The notes below the pieces were generated by a model that made no database searches, was not told the origin of the DNA, and saw only the letters and a list, made by a program, of their open reading frames with translations. A stretch of 64,000 nt of DNA, taken from positions 5,190,697 to 5,254,696 of the forward strand of contig NZ_AQUI01000002.1 of NCBI RefSeq assembly GCF_000371785.1, read 5' to 3'. The translations under genes and the position numbers were made by a program. The stretch comes from Actinopolyspora halophila DSM 43834. GTDB lineage: Bacteria > Actinomycetota > Actinomycetes > Mycobacteriales > Pseudonocardiaceae. Shown here piece by piece: positions 18,318 through 29,179 of this stretch; position 1 is the stretch's first letter, and the number at the start of each line of letters is the position of its first letter.

Positions 18318-18812
18318 TCAGTGCATGGCGTTGAGCTTGCCCAGCAACCGCGCGAACTGGTGCAGATCATCGGTGGACCACTGGGCGAAGTCCGCCCGCA
18401 ACCTGCGGGAACGGTGCTTCCGGACCTCGTCCAGCCGCGCTCTGCCCGAGTCCGACAACTGGATCAACCGCGCCCTGCCGTCCTCCGGATCGGGAACGCG
18501 CCGCAGCAGGTCCAGCCGCACGAGGTGCGCGATCTGCCTGCTCACCGTGGACTTGTCCAGGCCGATGCGCTCGGCCATGTCCATGGCGCGCAGCGAGCCG
18601 GAATCGGCCACCATCAACAGCAGACTGTAGGAGGCCGGGTCGAGTTCGGGGTGCACCTCGGTGGCGACGCTCGACGACATCTTGCGTGCGCGGCGGAACA
18701 TCATCGCCAGTTCCTGCTCGACCTCGGCCGCCGCGCTGTCGCGTTCCTCGTCGGAGGAGCCCGCACCCGCGCCCCCGGTCGAAACGTCCTCCGGACGGGC
18801 TTCGCTCACCAC
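18318..18812 (-). CDS. MarR-family transcriptional regulator
   Basis: 164 aa with a MarR winged helix (GLDKSTVSRQIAHLVR, RRVPDPEDGRARLIQLSDSG) and an acidic, low-complexity N-terminal extension. It starts at GTG 18812 with GGAGG 5 nt upstream; a second GTG follows directly. It is not adjacent to an obvious target on its own side. The IS605-like element is inserted about 70 bp upstream and may have displaced its promoter or an earlier divergent partner. Confidence 0.88.
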   Translation of the reverse strand: MVSEARPEDVSTGGAGAGSSDEERDSAAAEVEQELAMMFRRARKMSSSVATEVHPELDPASYSLLLMVADSGSLRAMDMAERIGLDKSTVSRQIAHLVRLDLLRRVPDPEDGRARLIQLSDSGRARLDEVRKHRSRRLRADFAQWSTDDLHQFARLLGKLNAMH

Positions 18813-18863
18813 CGGGACCTCCCTCCGTTCACCGACGCCTCCAGTTTGACGGCAACGGCGGGA

Positions 18864-20156
18864 TCACGGACATCCGGCCCTTGACGTGCTCCTCGCCGTG
18901 GGCGGCGGGGATTCTCCGCGCGGCTGCGCCGCGCGTGGAGCGGTGTCCCCTCGCGGGGTTGCGCTGCTTCCTGCTTCGTCCCCGTCTGCCCCGGTGTGGG
19001 GTCTCACGTCGGGTCCACAGGCGTTTTGCCTCTCCGCCCGCCCGGCGGCGAGGATATTCACTGCTGCGTTGATATCGCGGTCGTGGGACGCGCCGCACGG
19101 GCAGGACCAGGTACGCACCGATAGCGGTTTGGCCCCGTCGATGCGACCGCACGCGGAGCACGTTTGGCTGGTGGGCAGCCACCGGTCGATGACGACCAAC
19201 TCGCGGCCGTACCGCGCGGCTTTTTCTTCCAGCAGCCGCCGGAAGGTGCCCCAGCTGGCGTCATGCACGCTCTTGGCCAGCCGGGTGCGGGCGAGACCGG
19301 ACACGGCCAGCTCTTCCAGCACGATCAGTTGATTCTCCTGAACGATGCTGGTAGTGGCCTTGTGCAGCCAATCCTGCCGGGTGTCGGACACCTTCGCGTG
19401 CTGACGGGCCAGGCGCTTGCGCGCCTTGGCGCGGTTGTTCGAGCCCCGCTGCTTGCGGCTGAGTTCCCGCTGCGCCCGCTTGAGCTTGCGCTCGGCACGA
19501 CGCAGGAACCTCGGGTTGTCGATGACCCGGCCGTGCTGGTCCACCGCGAACGCCGACAGCCCCAGATCAAGGCCGATCTCCACCTCGTTGCCGTCGGCGT
19601 CGACAGCGGCCGGCAGGGTTTCCTCTCCTGCCTCGACCACGAACGACGCGAAATACCGGTCGTCGGCGGTCTTGACCACGGTCACCGACGACGGAGCCGA
19701 CGGCAGATCCCGCGACCAGGACACAGTGACGTCGCCGATCCGGGCGAGACGCAGCTTCCCGTTCGCTCGAATCGACAACCCGCCGGTGTGCAGCCGGATG
19801 GCTTGCCGGTTGTCCTTCCGGGACTTGAACCGCGGCGCACCCACCCGGCGACCAGTCCGCTTGCCCCTCATCGAGTCGAAGAAGTTGCGGTAGGCGGCAT
19901 CAGCGTCGCGGATGGCCTGCTGCAGCACGATGTTCGAACACTCGGAAAGCCAGCCACGTTCCTCGGTGCGCTTCGCGTCGGTAATCAACCGCTTCTGCAA
20001 CTGCGTCCCGCTCGGGAACTTCTCCCCGACCGCATAAGCATCCTGCCGGGCACGCACCGCGTCGTTGTAGACCACGCGGGCGTTGCCGAACGCCTGCGCC
20101 AACGCCTGGCGCTGCTCGTCGCTCGGGTACAGCCGATATCGGTACCGCAGCTGCAC
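18864..20156 (-). CDS. tnpB: IS605-family accessory nuclease TnpB
   Basis: 430 aa. TnpB is the RNA-guided nuclease of IS200/IS605 elements and the ancestor of Cas12. The RuvC-like residues are all visible: D in EIGLDLGLSAF, E in IVLEELAVSGL and D in HDRDINAAVN. The zinc finger CSACGRIDG..CPCG lies between the second and third. The N-terminal helix-turn-helix (YRYRLYPSDEQRQAL) is intact. GTG 20156 has a strong RBS, GGGAGGTGATC, 6 nt upstream. The last residues run past the presumed element end at 18881 into host DNA. Confidence 0.93.
   Translation of the reverse strand: MQLRYRYRLYPSDEQRQALAQAFGNARVVYNDAVRARQDAYAVGEKFPSGTQLQKRLITDAKRTEERGWLSECSNIVLQQAIRDADAAYRNFFDSMRGKRTGRRVGAPRFKSRKDNRQAIRLHTGGLSIRANGKLRLARIGDVTVSWSRDLPSAPSSVTVVKTADDRYFASFVVEAGEETLPAAVDADGNEVEIGLDLGLSAFAVDQHGRVIDNPRFLRRAERKLKRAQRELSRKQRGSNNRAKARKRLARQHAKVSDTRQDWLHKATTSIVQENQLIVLEELAVSGLARTRLAKSVHDASWGTFRRLLEEKAARYGRELVVIDRWLPTSQTCSACGRIDGAKPLSVRTWSCPCGASHDRDINAAVNILAAGRAERQNACGPDVRPHTGADGDEAGSSATPRGDTAPRAAQPRGESPPPTARSTSRAGCP
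18881..19010 (-). ncRNA. Candidate omega-RNA (reRNA) at the right end of the TnpB element
   Basis: As in known TnpB loci, the guide-RNA scaffold should overlap the 3' end of tnpB and end at the transposon right end. Two hairpins are present here: a stem at 18914-18922/18932-18940, and a short CGCC-GTG-GGCG hairpin at 18894-18904. They are followed by GTCAA at 18885-18881 on the minus strand. The guide would be the flanking host sequence from 18880 downwards (starting GGGCCGGATGTCCGT). Position and fold are inferred by analogy. Confidence 0.45.
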
Positions 20157-20185
20157 CAGCCGATCACCTCCCCTCGCCGAGCACT

Positions 20186-20608
20186 GTGCCATGCCGACCC
20201 ATACCCACCACCGAAGGACCACCACACCGGACACGACACTGCGCCCCCCGGAGACACGCCCACGTGGTCCTGGTGACGAAACACCGCAGGAACGTGCCCA
20301 CCAGCCAGCACCACGACGACCTACGCGAGGTATTCGCGAAGATCCGCGCCCACTCCGGGACACCCCTGAACGAGCGCCACGACGAAAACGACCACGGGCA
20401 CCTGCTCGTGGAATACCCGCCTCAGGTGGCGGTATCGAAGCTCGTGAACAGCCTGAAGGGCGTGCCCTCACGACGACTCAAACAGCACTTCCGACCACGT
20501 ACCTACCGAAGGCAGCTATGATCACCATCCTACTTCGCAGCCTCCTGCAGCGGAGCACCACCGAGCATCATTCAGCAACACGCGGAAAACCAACAGCACC
20601 CCGCATAG
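20186..20608 (+). pseudogene. tnpA: IS200-type TnpA (Y1 transposase) pseudogene
   Basis: The peptide shows TnpA hallmarks (AHVVLVTKHRRN, NDHGHLLVEYPP, VSKLVNSLKGVPSRRLKQHF) but is inactivated. An in-frame TGA at 20519-20521 stands where relatives have Trp in the LWSPSYF region. The same frame then continues SPSYFAASCSGAPPSIIQ to a TAG at 20606. In that tail the expected catalytic Tyr (QYIEQQ-type) is His (QQHAENQQ). The HUH motif is HGH rather than HVH. The element therefore cannot move with its own TnpA. Confidence 0.85.
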
Positions 20609-20681
20609 CGTGCCCGACCAAAAGCACCCCCGATCGGCCTACCCCGGCCCGAGGCCGAAGCTCGCGCCAATAAAAGCCGGG

Positions 20682-21605
20682 TCACCCGTGCTGGGGCTGG
20701 GGATCGTGCCATGGCCGAGGAGTCCCCTTGGCCGCGAAGTAGTCCCCGCCCTTGCGCTTGACGTCGTCGGTGCCCCAGGAACGGTTCCGCGCCACCGGTT
20801 CCATGCGCGGTATGTGCTTGCGGCAGTGAATATAGGCCTCCTCCACCTGCACCACCACCCAGCGCTCCGGCTTGCGGCCGCGTTCGAACTCGGAGGGGAG
20901 TTGGGGATGGATCGCCCTGAGGTCGGCGTCCTCGAGAATGCGGGCCTTGCCGTTGACGTGCAGCCCGATCAACTCGGTCACGAAGTCGACCAGCAGCATG
21001 CCGACGTGGGGGTTCTCGCTGATGTTTCCCAGGCTGGCCATCACGCCGTTGCCCCGGTACTCGGGGTAGGCGAGATGCCGGTCACCGAGCACCTCGATGA
21101 ATCCGGGAGCACCCGCCCGCAAGCTCGAGTCACACTCGCCGTGACCGTCGGCCGTGGCGATGAAGGCCAGGTCGGTGCCGGAGATGAACTCCTTCATGCG
21201 CGGATTGAGGTGGTCGAGGACCTGATCGTCGTAGAAGCGGCGAGCCCGTTTCTCGGTGTCGTAGGCCCGCTGCAACAGGTGCTCGCCCGAGGAGCCGGGC
21301 AACCCCGGCTCCCCACCGGTCGTGGCGAAGGGGTCGGCCGGGTGCTCGCCCGCGGAGGTTCCGTCCATAGCGGACGGTCTGGGGTCGACCGCTCTCATGG
21401 TGGGACGCGTCGGGCAGTCCCCGGCGGAAATGTCGAAGCCGCCCCCGGAGCCGGAACGGACGGCTCCGGCGGTCGCGTCCGCGTTCGGCGAGCTCGCGGG
21501 CAACGTGGGCTCCGCGAGCTCCAGTTCCAGGAGTTCGGCCGTCGCCGTCCCCGTGGGGCGACGAACCTCGGTAGAGGTCAACCAGTCCGGGATCACGCGC
21601 CTCAC
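20682..21605 (-). CDS. Pyridoxamine 5'-phosphate oxidase-fold flavoprotein
   Basis: 307 aa. The C-terminal 200 residues match the PNPOx-like split-barrel family (COG3576): FISGTDLAFIATADGHGECDSS, a substrate/flavin strand PEYRGNGVMASLGNI, and ENPHVGMLLVDF. This fold binds FMN or F420 and reduces small molecules. The first 100 residues are low-complexity and not recognised. GTG 21605 or GTG 21596 may be the start. It is divergent from the flavohaemoglobin gene; the pairing suggests a shared response to NO or oxidative stress, which is inference. Confidence 0.82.
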   Translation of the reverse strand: MRRVIPDWLTSTEVRRPTGTATAELLELELAEPTLPASSPNADATAGAVRSGSGGGFDISAGDCPTRPTMRAVDPRPSAMDGTSAGEHPADPFATTGGEPGLPGSSGEHLLQRAYDTEKRARRFYDDQVLDHLNPRMKEFISGTDLAFIATADGHGECDSSLRAGAPGFIEVLGDRHLAYPEYRGNGVMASLGNISENPHVGMLLVDFVTELIGLHVNGKARILEDADLRAIHPQLPSEFERGRKPERWVVVQVEEAYIHCRKHIPRMEPVARNRSWGTDDVKRKGGDYFAAKGTPRPWHDPQPQHG

Positions 21606-21657
21606 CGTGTCACGCCTCGAAGAACATGCAAGTACTGGAATACGAAATCAACTCAAC

Positions 21658-21700
21658 TGTGTGAGCACACATTGACGGTGTGTATTAAACATCCACTCAA
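21658..21700. promoter_or_regulatory. Divergent promoter region with 14-bp palindrome
   Basis: TGTGTG-AG-CACACA (21658-21671) is a perfect 6-bp-arm palindrome. Directly after it comes TTGACG, a -35-like box in the orientation of the flavohaemoglobin gene, and an AT-rich stretch around TATTAA. The site resembles a CRP/FNR-type or NO-responsive operator, but the regulator cannot be named from sequence. Confidence 0.45.
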
Positions 21701-21802
21701 AGGTGGCATCAAGGGTCACACAACCCGAAAAACGGGTTAGAGTTCCTGGCAGTCGGGGGACATGTACACGGATGCCGTGCCTGAACAGGTACGCCCGCCA
21801 AT

Positions 21803-23014
21803 GTGGAGAGACTCGCCCGAGCGATGACAGCCAACGCCGCCTTACAGCCGGAACAGCCGGAACAGCCGAACGACGAGCAGAATCGCGCGCACCTCGCCAA
21901 CGCCGCGAACATGGTCCAGCTCATCCGCGAGAGCTGGGCCGAAGTCGAGCCCTACTCGGAAGAAGTGTCCCGCTTCTTCTACGGCATGCTGTTCAGCCTC
22001 GCACCAGCGACACGCGAGCTCTTCCCCGTCAACATGGAGGTGCAGCGCAGCAGACTGCTGCGTGCCCTGGTCCACGTGGTTCAGATGGTGGACCGCCCGG
22101 ACGAACTCACGCCCTTCCTCCAACAACTCGGGCGGGACCACCGCAAATTCGGCGTGGTCTCGGAGCACTACGAAGCGGTCGGAACCGCGCTGCTCGCCGC
22201 CATAAAGAAGCACGCGGGCGACAGCTGGACCGAGGCCGTCGAACGGGCTTGGGCCGAGGCCTACACGATCATGGCCACGACCATGACCAGCGCCGCGGCC
22301 GCGGACGAAGGCCCCGCCTGGTACAACGGCGAGGTCGTGCACCACGAACGACTGAGCTGGGACATGGCGCTGGTGCGCATCCGCCCCGACTACCCCGTGC
22401 CGTACCACGCCGGGCAGTACGTCAGCGTGGAGGTTCCCCAACGTCCCAGGTTGTGGCGCTACCTCTCCCCCGCTAATCCGCCCTCCGAGGACGGGACCAT
22501 GGAGTTCCACATTCGCTCGGTGGAAGGCGGTTGGGTCAGCCGGGCCATCGTGGGACACGCCCAGCTCGGAGACCAGTGGCGCATGGGCGCCCCCATGGGG
22601 CGGATGGCCGTCGACCGGAACTCCGAACGCGACGTGGTCATGATCGCGGGAGGCACCGGGCTGGCTCCGCTGCGGGCGATCATCGAGGAGCTGACGCAGT
22701 ACGGCGACAACCCCGAGGTGCACCTGTTCTACGGAGGACGCACCAGGGACGACCTGTACGAGCTACGGAACCTGCAGCAGGCCGCGATGAGCAACCCCTG
22801 GCTCAAGGTCGTCCCGGTTCTCGAGGACGACCCCTCCGCGCAGGGGGCCGAACACGGCACCCTGGCCGACGCGGTGACGCGGTACGGCGCCTGGGAGGAA
22901 CACGACGTGCTGGTCAGCGGCTCCCCGGAGATGATCCGCACGACGGTTTCGCGGATGCTCGTGGCCGGCACGCCGCTGGAGCGGATTCACTACGATCCGT
23001 TCACCCTTGATTGA
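21803..23014 (+). CDS. Flavohaemoglobin-like globin / FAD-NAD reductase
   Basis: 403 aa, the usual length of two-domain flavohaemoglobins (NO dioxygenases). Residues about 35-165 are a globin with the B10 Tyr region (FFYGMLF) and the proximal His in FGVVSEHYEAVG. The rest is a ferredoxin-reductase-like module with the FAD motif (RLWRYLSPANPP) and NAD motif (MIAGGTGLAPLRAII). Canonical Hmp has RxYS at the FAD site; RYLS here is a small deviation seen in actinobacterial type-II forms. The start is uncertain: GTG 21803 or ATG 21824. Confidence 0.9.
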   Translation: MERLARAMTANAALQPEQPEQPNDEQNRAHLANAANMVQLIRESWAEVEPYSEEVSRFFYGMLFSLAPATRELFPVNMEVQRSRLLRALVHVVQMVDRPDELTPFLQQLGRDHRKFGVVSEHYEAVGTALLAAIKKHAGDSWTEAVERAWAEAYTIMATTMTSAAAADEGPAWYNGEVVHHERLSWDMALVRIRPDYPVPYHAGQYVSVEVPQRPRLWRYLSPANPPSEDGTMEFHIRSVEGGWVSRAIVGHAQLGDQWRMGAPMGRMAVDRNSERDVVMIAGGTGLAPLRAIIEELTQYGDNPEVHLFYGGRTRDDLYELRNLQQAAMSNPWLKVVPVLEDDPSAQGAEHGTLADAVTRYGAWEEHDVLVSGSPEMIRTTVSRMLVAGTPLERIHYDPFTLD

Positions 23015-23397
23015 GGGGACCTTCGGCGGTGCCGGTTGCTCGGGTGGTTGCGTGGCGGAACCTCAGCCGGCGCCCGGCTGCGGGTGCCCCGACATCGGGT
23101 AGCGACCTACACAACGTCGGGCCCGTCCTCGCCGGGCACTCGACTGAGAACCCGCGGTCGGTCGAGTTGCGCAGGCTCGTAAGCGCCTGCGTTGACGTGC
23201 CGCCCTGGTCAGGAGCGCCTGTCCGGCGGTACCGACTGCGCAGGCTCGAAGCGCCTGCGTCGGAGTGGGGGATTTTCCGCGGACTCGGTTCGCGCAGCGG
23301 GTCGCTCGGCGGACCCCGCGGCGGACCTCCCGCTAGCGGAAGCGGGAGGTCCGACACCGGAAGGATTCGTGAACTCGGGAAACCGGGAAACGCGCGG
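23015..23397. repeat. Gene-free interval with repeated hairpins
   Basis: No gene is visible. Two near-identical 22-23-nt hairpins (GCGCAGGCTCG..GCGCCTGCG) sit at 23169-23191 and 23238-23259, about 69 bp apart. A third structure at 23323-23352 is a terminator. The segment starting near 23042 (GGGTGGTTGCGTGGCGGAACCTC) is similar to sequence after hisG at 30531-30554, suggesting a dispersed intergenic repeat. Confidence 0.6.
23323..23352. terminator. Strong bidirectional terminator between flavohaemoglobin and hspR
   Basis: A perfect 12-bp stem (GGACCTCCCGCT and its complement) with a 6-nt loop AGCGGA, placed between convergent genes. Confidence 0.8.
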
Positions 23398-23862
23398 TCA
23401 GTTCCTGCGGCGCTCCGGCCGCCACACGACCAACGCCGTCTCCTGACGCACGGGCACGAGGTCACGCCGATAGGAGGCGTGCACCCGGGCCGCCACCTGC
23501 TCGGCGGCGACGTGGGCCGTGGCGAGCTCCTCGGTCAGTTCCTTGATCTTGCTGCGCAACGCGTCGACCTGGTTCTCCAGCTCGATGATGCGCTTGATCC
23601 CCGCGAGGTTCACGCCCTCCTCCTGGGAAAGGCGCTGTACCTCGCGGAGAACCGCGATGTCGCGAGCCGAGTAACGGCGTCCTCCCGCGGGAGTGCGTCC
23701 CGGGGACACGAGACCGAGCCGGTCATAGCTGCGCAACGTCTGGGCGTGCAGCCCGGACAGCTCCGCGGCCACGGAGATCACGAAAACCGGTGTGTCCTCT
23801 GACGCGCCGGGAGGAAACCAGGCTGCCAAACCGGGTTCCGAGGGCCAATCACGCGCGGTCAT
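23398..23862 (-). CDS. hspR: Heat-shock repressor HspR (MerR family)
   Basis: 154 aa. HspR binds HAIR operators with DnaK as co-repressor. The MerR-type winged helix is clear ([26 protein letters not shown], key part [13 protein letters not shown]; then [13 protein letters not shown]), followed by a coiled-coil helix ([22 protein letters not shown]). It is the last gene of dnaK-grpE-dnaJ-hspR, and its ATG overlaps the dnaJ stop by 4 bp. Candidate targets in the window are the HAIR boxes before dnaK and clpB. Confidence 0.96.
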   Translation of the reverse strand: MTARDWPSEPGLAAWFPPGASEDTPVFVISVAAELSGLHAQTLRSYDRLGLVSPGRTPAGGRRYSARDIAVLREVQRLSQEEGVNLAGIKRIIELENQVDALRSKIKELTEELATAHVAAEQVAARVHASYRRDLVPVRQETALVVWRPERRRN

Positions 23863-25055
23863 TCCGACCTCCGGAGCAGCTCGTTCAGCTCGGCACGCGG
23901 ATCGTGCTGAGCCGTCGCCGCCGCGTAGGCCTCCAATGCCTCGGTGGCCTTGTCGTCCATCCTGGACGGAACGGCCACTTGCAGCGTCACCAGCAGATCC
24001 CCGCTACCGCCGTTCTTCTTACCGATTCCCTTGCCGCGCACTCGGAGAATACGGCCGCTGTTGGTCCCCGCGGGAACCTTCACCGAAACCTTGCTCTCCA
24101 GTGTCGGCACGGTCAACGTAGCGCCCAACGCCAGTTCGGGGAAGGTCACTGGAACGGTGATGGTCAGGTCGTGACCCGAACGTCCGAACACCTGGTGCGG
24201 GTTGACGTGCACGACCACGTACAGATCGCCCGCGGAGGCACCGTTGCGCCCCGGTTCTCCCTGGTGGGCCAACCGGATCCGCTGTCCCTCCGAGACGCCC
24301 TGCGGGATCCGCACCGTCAACGTTCTCGTCTTGGTGCTGACCCCCTCACCGCGGCACTCGGAGCAGGGCTGGTCGACAACCCTGCCCCGTCCCCGGCAGT
24401 CCGGGCACGGCTCGCTGAACGCGAAAGCCCCCTGGTTACGGGTGACCGCGCCCTGACCCGAGCAGGTCGAACACCTCCGAGGGCTCGTGCCCGGGCGTGC
24501 TCCGGAACCGTGGCAGGTCGTGCAGGTGGCCGGACTGGAAAGACGCAGTGGAACCGTCGCGCCCTTCACAGCCTCGGTGAAGTCGATACGGACCTCGGTT
24601 TCCACATCGGAGCCCCTGGTGGGGCGGTTCACGCTGCCCGCACCAGATTCTCTGCGGTTGCCGAACACCCCACCGAAGAGATCACCGAATCCGCCGGTCT
24701 GACCACCCGCGCCGCCGAACAGGTCGCCGAGGTCGAACCCGGCGCCACCGGCCCCCGGCTGCGGTCCGAAACCGCCACCGAATCCGCCGGCTCCACCCTG
24801 GCCGGCGCCGCCACCGGAGGCGAACAGTCTGCGGGCCTCGTCGTACTGCTTGCGCTTCTCCGGGTCGGACAGCACTCCGTAGGCTTCGGAGACGGCTTTG
24901 AACTTGTTCTCCGCCTTGGTGTCCCCGGGGTTGGCATCGGGATGGTTCTCCCTGGCCAGCTTCCGGTACGCCTTTTTGATCTCGTCGGCCGAGGCGTCGG
25001 AGGAGACGCCCAGTTCGGCGTAGAAATCCTTGTCCAGCCATTCCCTGGCACTCAC
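23859..25055 (-). CDS. dnaJ: Molecular chaperone DnaJ
   Basis: A 398-aa type I J-protein that stimulates the DnaK ATPase. The J domain has HPD at 38-40, then a Gly/Phe-rich linker (about 80-140). Four zinc-binding repeats follow: [24 protein letters not shown] and CSECRGEG. The C-terminal substrate-binding domain comes last. It starts at GTG 25055 with AGGAGGG 7 nt upstream and overlaps hspR by 4 bp. Confidence 0.97.
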   Translation of the reverse strand: MSAREWLDKDFYAELGVSSDASADEIKKAYRKLARENHPDANPGDTKAENKFKAVSEAYGVLSDPEKRKQYDEARRLFASGGGAGQGGAGGFGGGFGPQPGAGGAGFDLGDLFGGAGGQTGGFGDLFGGVFGNRRESGAGSVNRPTRGSDVETEVRIDFTEAVKGATVPLRLSSPATCTTCHGSGARPGTSPRRCSTCSGQGAVTRNQGAFAFSEPCPDCRGRGRVVDQPCSECRGEGVSTKTRTLTVRIPQGVSEGQRIRLAHQGEPGRNGASAGDLYVVVHVNPHQVFGRSGHDLTITVPVTFPELALGATLTVPTLESKVSVKVPAGTNSGRILRVRGKGIGKKNGGSGDLLVTLQVAVPSRMDDKATEALEAYAAATAQHDPRAELNELLRRSE

Positions 25056-25196
25056 CGGACGTCCCTCCTTTCGTCACGATCCGTCCGCGGGGGCGCCGAG
25101 CGGGCCCCCGCCACGAACGACCGGCCTCGCGGGAACCCGCGGACGGGCCCGCTCGAGCAGTTACTGAACACGGCAGTTCCTCAGCAGTCTAGTGAC

Positions 25197-25972
25197 TCAG
25201 CCTTGTTCGGAAGTCTCATCCGGAGAATCCGCCGCGACAGTATCGCCGTCGCCGCCGGCGGCGGGCTCGTGATCGGTAACCCCGACCATCGCCGGGCGCA
25301 GCACCCGATCACCGAAGCGGTAGCCACGACGCAGCACCGTGGTCACGGTCGGCCCGTCGACCTCGGAAGAGGTGTCGTGCTGAACAGCCTCGTGCACGCT
25401 CGGGTCGAACTCCTCGCCCTCCTGGCCGAAGCTTTCCAGCCCGGCCTCGGTCAGCGCGGAGGTGAGCTTGTCCGAAACCGCCTTGAACGGTCCGGTCAGA
25501 TCACCGTGCGAATCGGCCCGCTCCAGATCGTCCAGCACCGTGAGCAGGGACTCCGCGATCGAGGCCTTCGCGTTGTTGACGACGGCGTCCCGGTCCCGTT
25601 CGACCCGCTTGCGGTAGTTGGCGTACTCGGCCTGGACCCGCTTCACGTCCGCGGTCAGCTCATCGACCTGACGGCGCAGCTGCGTCTCGGCGTCCGAGGC
25701 GGACTCCTCGTCCGTGGCCTCGGCGGCGTTCTCCACCGCCTCGGCCTCGGCAGCGACCTGGGCCAGTTCGTCGTCCAGCGTTCCGGACATGCTGTCGGTC
25801 ACCTCATCGGTCCGGCCACCGGTGTCCTCCGCCTCGTCGCCTTCGGCGGACCGACGCGTCCCCGTTTCCGGGTCGATCCTGCGCCGGTCCCGCACGACGA
25901 CGGGCTCCTGTTCGTCTTCGCCCTGTGCGCCGGGGGCCTGAGGGCCCCGGCCTTCTTCTGGCTTGTTCGGAG

Positions 25973-25976
<4 letters not shown>
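25197..25976 (-). CDS. grpE: Nucleotide-exchange factor GrpE
   Basis: A 259-aa GrpE that releases ADP from DnaK. The central coiled coil (about 115-165; [25 protein letters not shown] region) and the beta-wing with [16 protein letters not shown] are typical. The N-terminal 80-100 residues and C-terminus are acidic and disordered, as in other actinobacteria. GTG at 25976 overlaps the dnaK stop by 4 bp (GTGA). Confidence 0.96.
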
Positions 25977-27871
<1,895 letters not shown>

Positions 27872-27919
27872 TGGAAATATCCTCCAGTAATGTTGGTTCC
27901 GTAGCCAGGACTTACAACT

Positions 27920-27996
27920 CCTGAGCCTGTCTGACTCAAGTCTTACCGAAACAGCGTCCGTTTCGTCAAACCAGGTTTGAGTCAAGCGCACTCAAG
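27920..27996 (-). promoter_or_regulatory. dnaK promoter with two HAIR elements
   Basis: The distal element TTTGAGT-N7-ACTCAAG (27976-27996) is a near-perfect HAIR box. The proximal one (27920-27940) has the perfect half ACTCAAG and a degenerate partner CCTGAGC. Between them, TTGACG and TAAGAC (minus strand, about 18 bp apart) look like a sigma-70-type promoter. HspR bound at both sites would cover it. Confidence 0.88.
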
Positions 27997-28396
27997 GTTC
28001 CTGCTCTTCTAACGCATGACCTTTCGCGGGTATTCCGGACGCACTTTCAACAACCCCGTGACCTGCACAGATATTCCTCCCGAAGAGTCGGGCGGCACTC
28101 AGCGGGTTCCCTGAACCCCCTGAGCGACTCTTCTGCACCGTGCTCCTGGAGTGCGCGGGCCGAGCGGGCGCGCTGCATGAGCTGAGAGGCCGCGCGGAGT
28201 GGTCGAGCACGGCTCGGTCGGGTCGGTTGCCGTGAAAGCGGCTTCGCTGCTTTCCGCCATCTACGCGGTCGGCACCGCGCGGGAGGACCCGCACAGCAAC
28301 CACCCACGCAAACCGGGCCGCGCACTCTCCGAGGGAACTCCGCCGGATCGTTCTGCTCGTCAGTGCGGAAGGGGAGCGGAGTCCTCATCCGTTCGC
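27997..28396. other. Gene-free interval between dnaK promoter and DUF4097-like gene
   Basis: No coding frame is convincing. The segment 28265-28278 (GCGGTCGGCACCGC), followed about 40 bp on by a GCAAACCGGGCCG-like string, closely resembles 18259-18302, which suggests an intergenic repeat. Confidence 0.45.
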
Positions 28397-29173
28397 TCAG
28401 CGAGGATCGATCTCTATCGAACCGCTGCCGGTGGACAACCGCAACGAACTCCGTGCGTTCCGATCACGCTCGACCTCGACATCCGTCCGCCCGCTCCCGG
28501 TGTCGGTGGCCACCCTGTAAGGCTTGTCGGCGACCTCCAACTCGATGCCGCCACTACCGGTATCGGCACGCACCGCCCTCGGAGCGGACAGCTCCAGCGA
28601 TATTTCACCCGAACTGGTGTGTGCGGTCACTTCCTCGGAGTGAATGTTCGTCCCCTCGACAGCCCCGCTGCCGGTGTCCACGTCCACGGGCCCGGCCACC
28701 TCGGCCAACTCGACGCCACCGGAGCCCGTGCTCGCGGTGACCCCTCCGGAGACGTCGCGCAACCGCAGGCCGCCGGACCCCACCCGGACATCGGTAGCGG
28801 ACATCCCGGTGACCCGCAAAGACCCGGAACCCAGTTCCCCGGTCACCCGTGCCCGCTCGGGCAGGCTCACCCGGTAGTTCACCCGGCAGCCCCAGCCACA
28901 GCGCGGTTCGAGCACGAGCCGGTCCTCATCCAGCCGGTACGAGGCTCCGCCGCCCGCCCCCGAACCGCCCCATCCGGTCCGTTCGGTGTGGATCCTGGCC
29001 TCGCCCCCCGGCTCGCGCTCGATCTCCACCCGGGCGGCTCCCCGCCCCAGTTCGACCGTGGACACCCCCGGCAGAGCGGTCGTGCGGGTTTCGGAGGGCG
29101 CTCCCCAGGTCAGGGCCGCACCACCCATGAGAACCAGCACGGCTCCCCCCACCGCCAGCCCCGTACGAACCAT
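28397..29173 (-). CDS. DUF4097-like beta-strand repeat protein with N-terminal anchor
   Basis: 258 aa. An N-terminal hydrophobic segment (TGLAVGGAVLVLMGGAALTWG) is a signal or anchor without a lipobox Cys. The rest is a repetitive beta-helix of the DUF4097 type with recurrent SGSGG / TGSGG / DTGSG turns about every 20 residues. Such proteins are envelope-associated and often sit with stress regulators; the role is unknown. ATG 29173 is chosen because GGAGG is 8 nt upstream. Confidence 0.82.
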   Translation of the reverse strand: MVRTGLAVGGAVLVLMGGAALTWGAPSETRTTALPGVSTVELGRGAARVEIEREPGGEARIHTERTGWGGSGAGGGASYRLDEDRLVLEPRCGWGCRVNYRVSLPERARVTGELGSGSLRVTGMSATDVRVGSGGLRLRDVSGGVTASTGSGGVELAEVAGPVDVDTGSGAVEGTNIHSEEVTAHTSSGEISLELSAPRAVRADTGSGGIELEVADKPYRVATDTGSGRTDVEVERDRNARSSLRLSTGSGSIEIDPR

Positions 29174-29179
29174 CACCAT

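Larger units (their letters stand above)
18881..20660 (-). mobile_element. IS605-like element with divergent tnpA (dead) and tnpB
   Basis: The organisation is that of IS605: tnpB towards the right end (18881, GTCAA on the minus strand) and a divergent tnpA relic towards the left end. The left end was not located. A hairpin at about 20634-20656 (CGGCCT / AGGCCG) may be its subterminal structure or simply the terminator of the next gene. The 20660 boundary is approximate. Confidence 0.6.

Noticed and set aside
21677..21696. NsrR-like site around TGTATTAAACA
   Set aside because: Only the core TGT-N5-ACA is symmetric; the arms do not match well enough to name NsrR.
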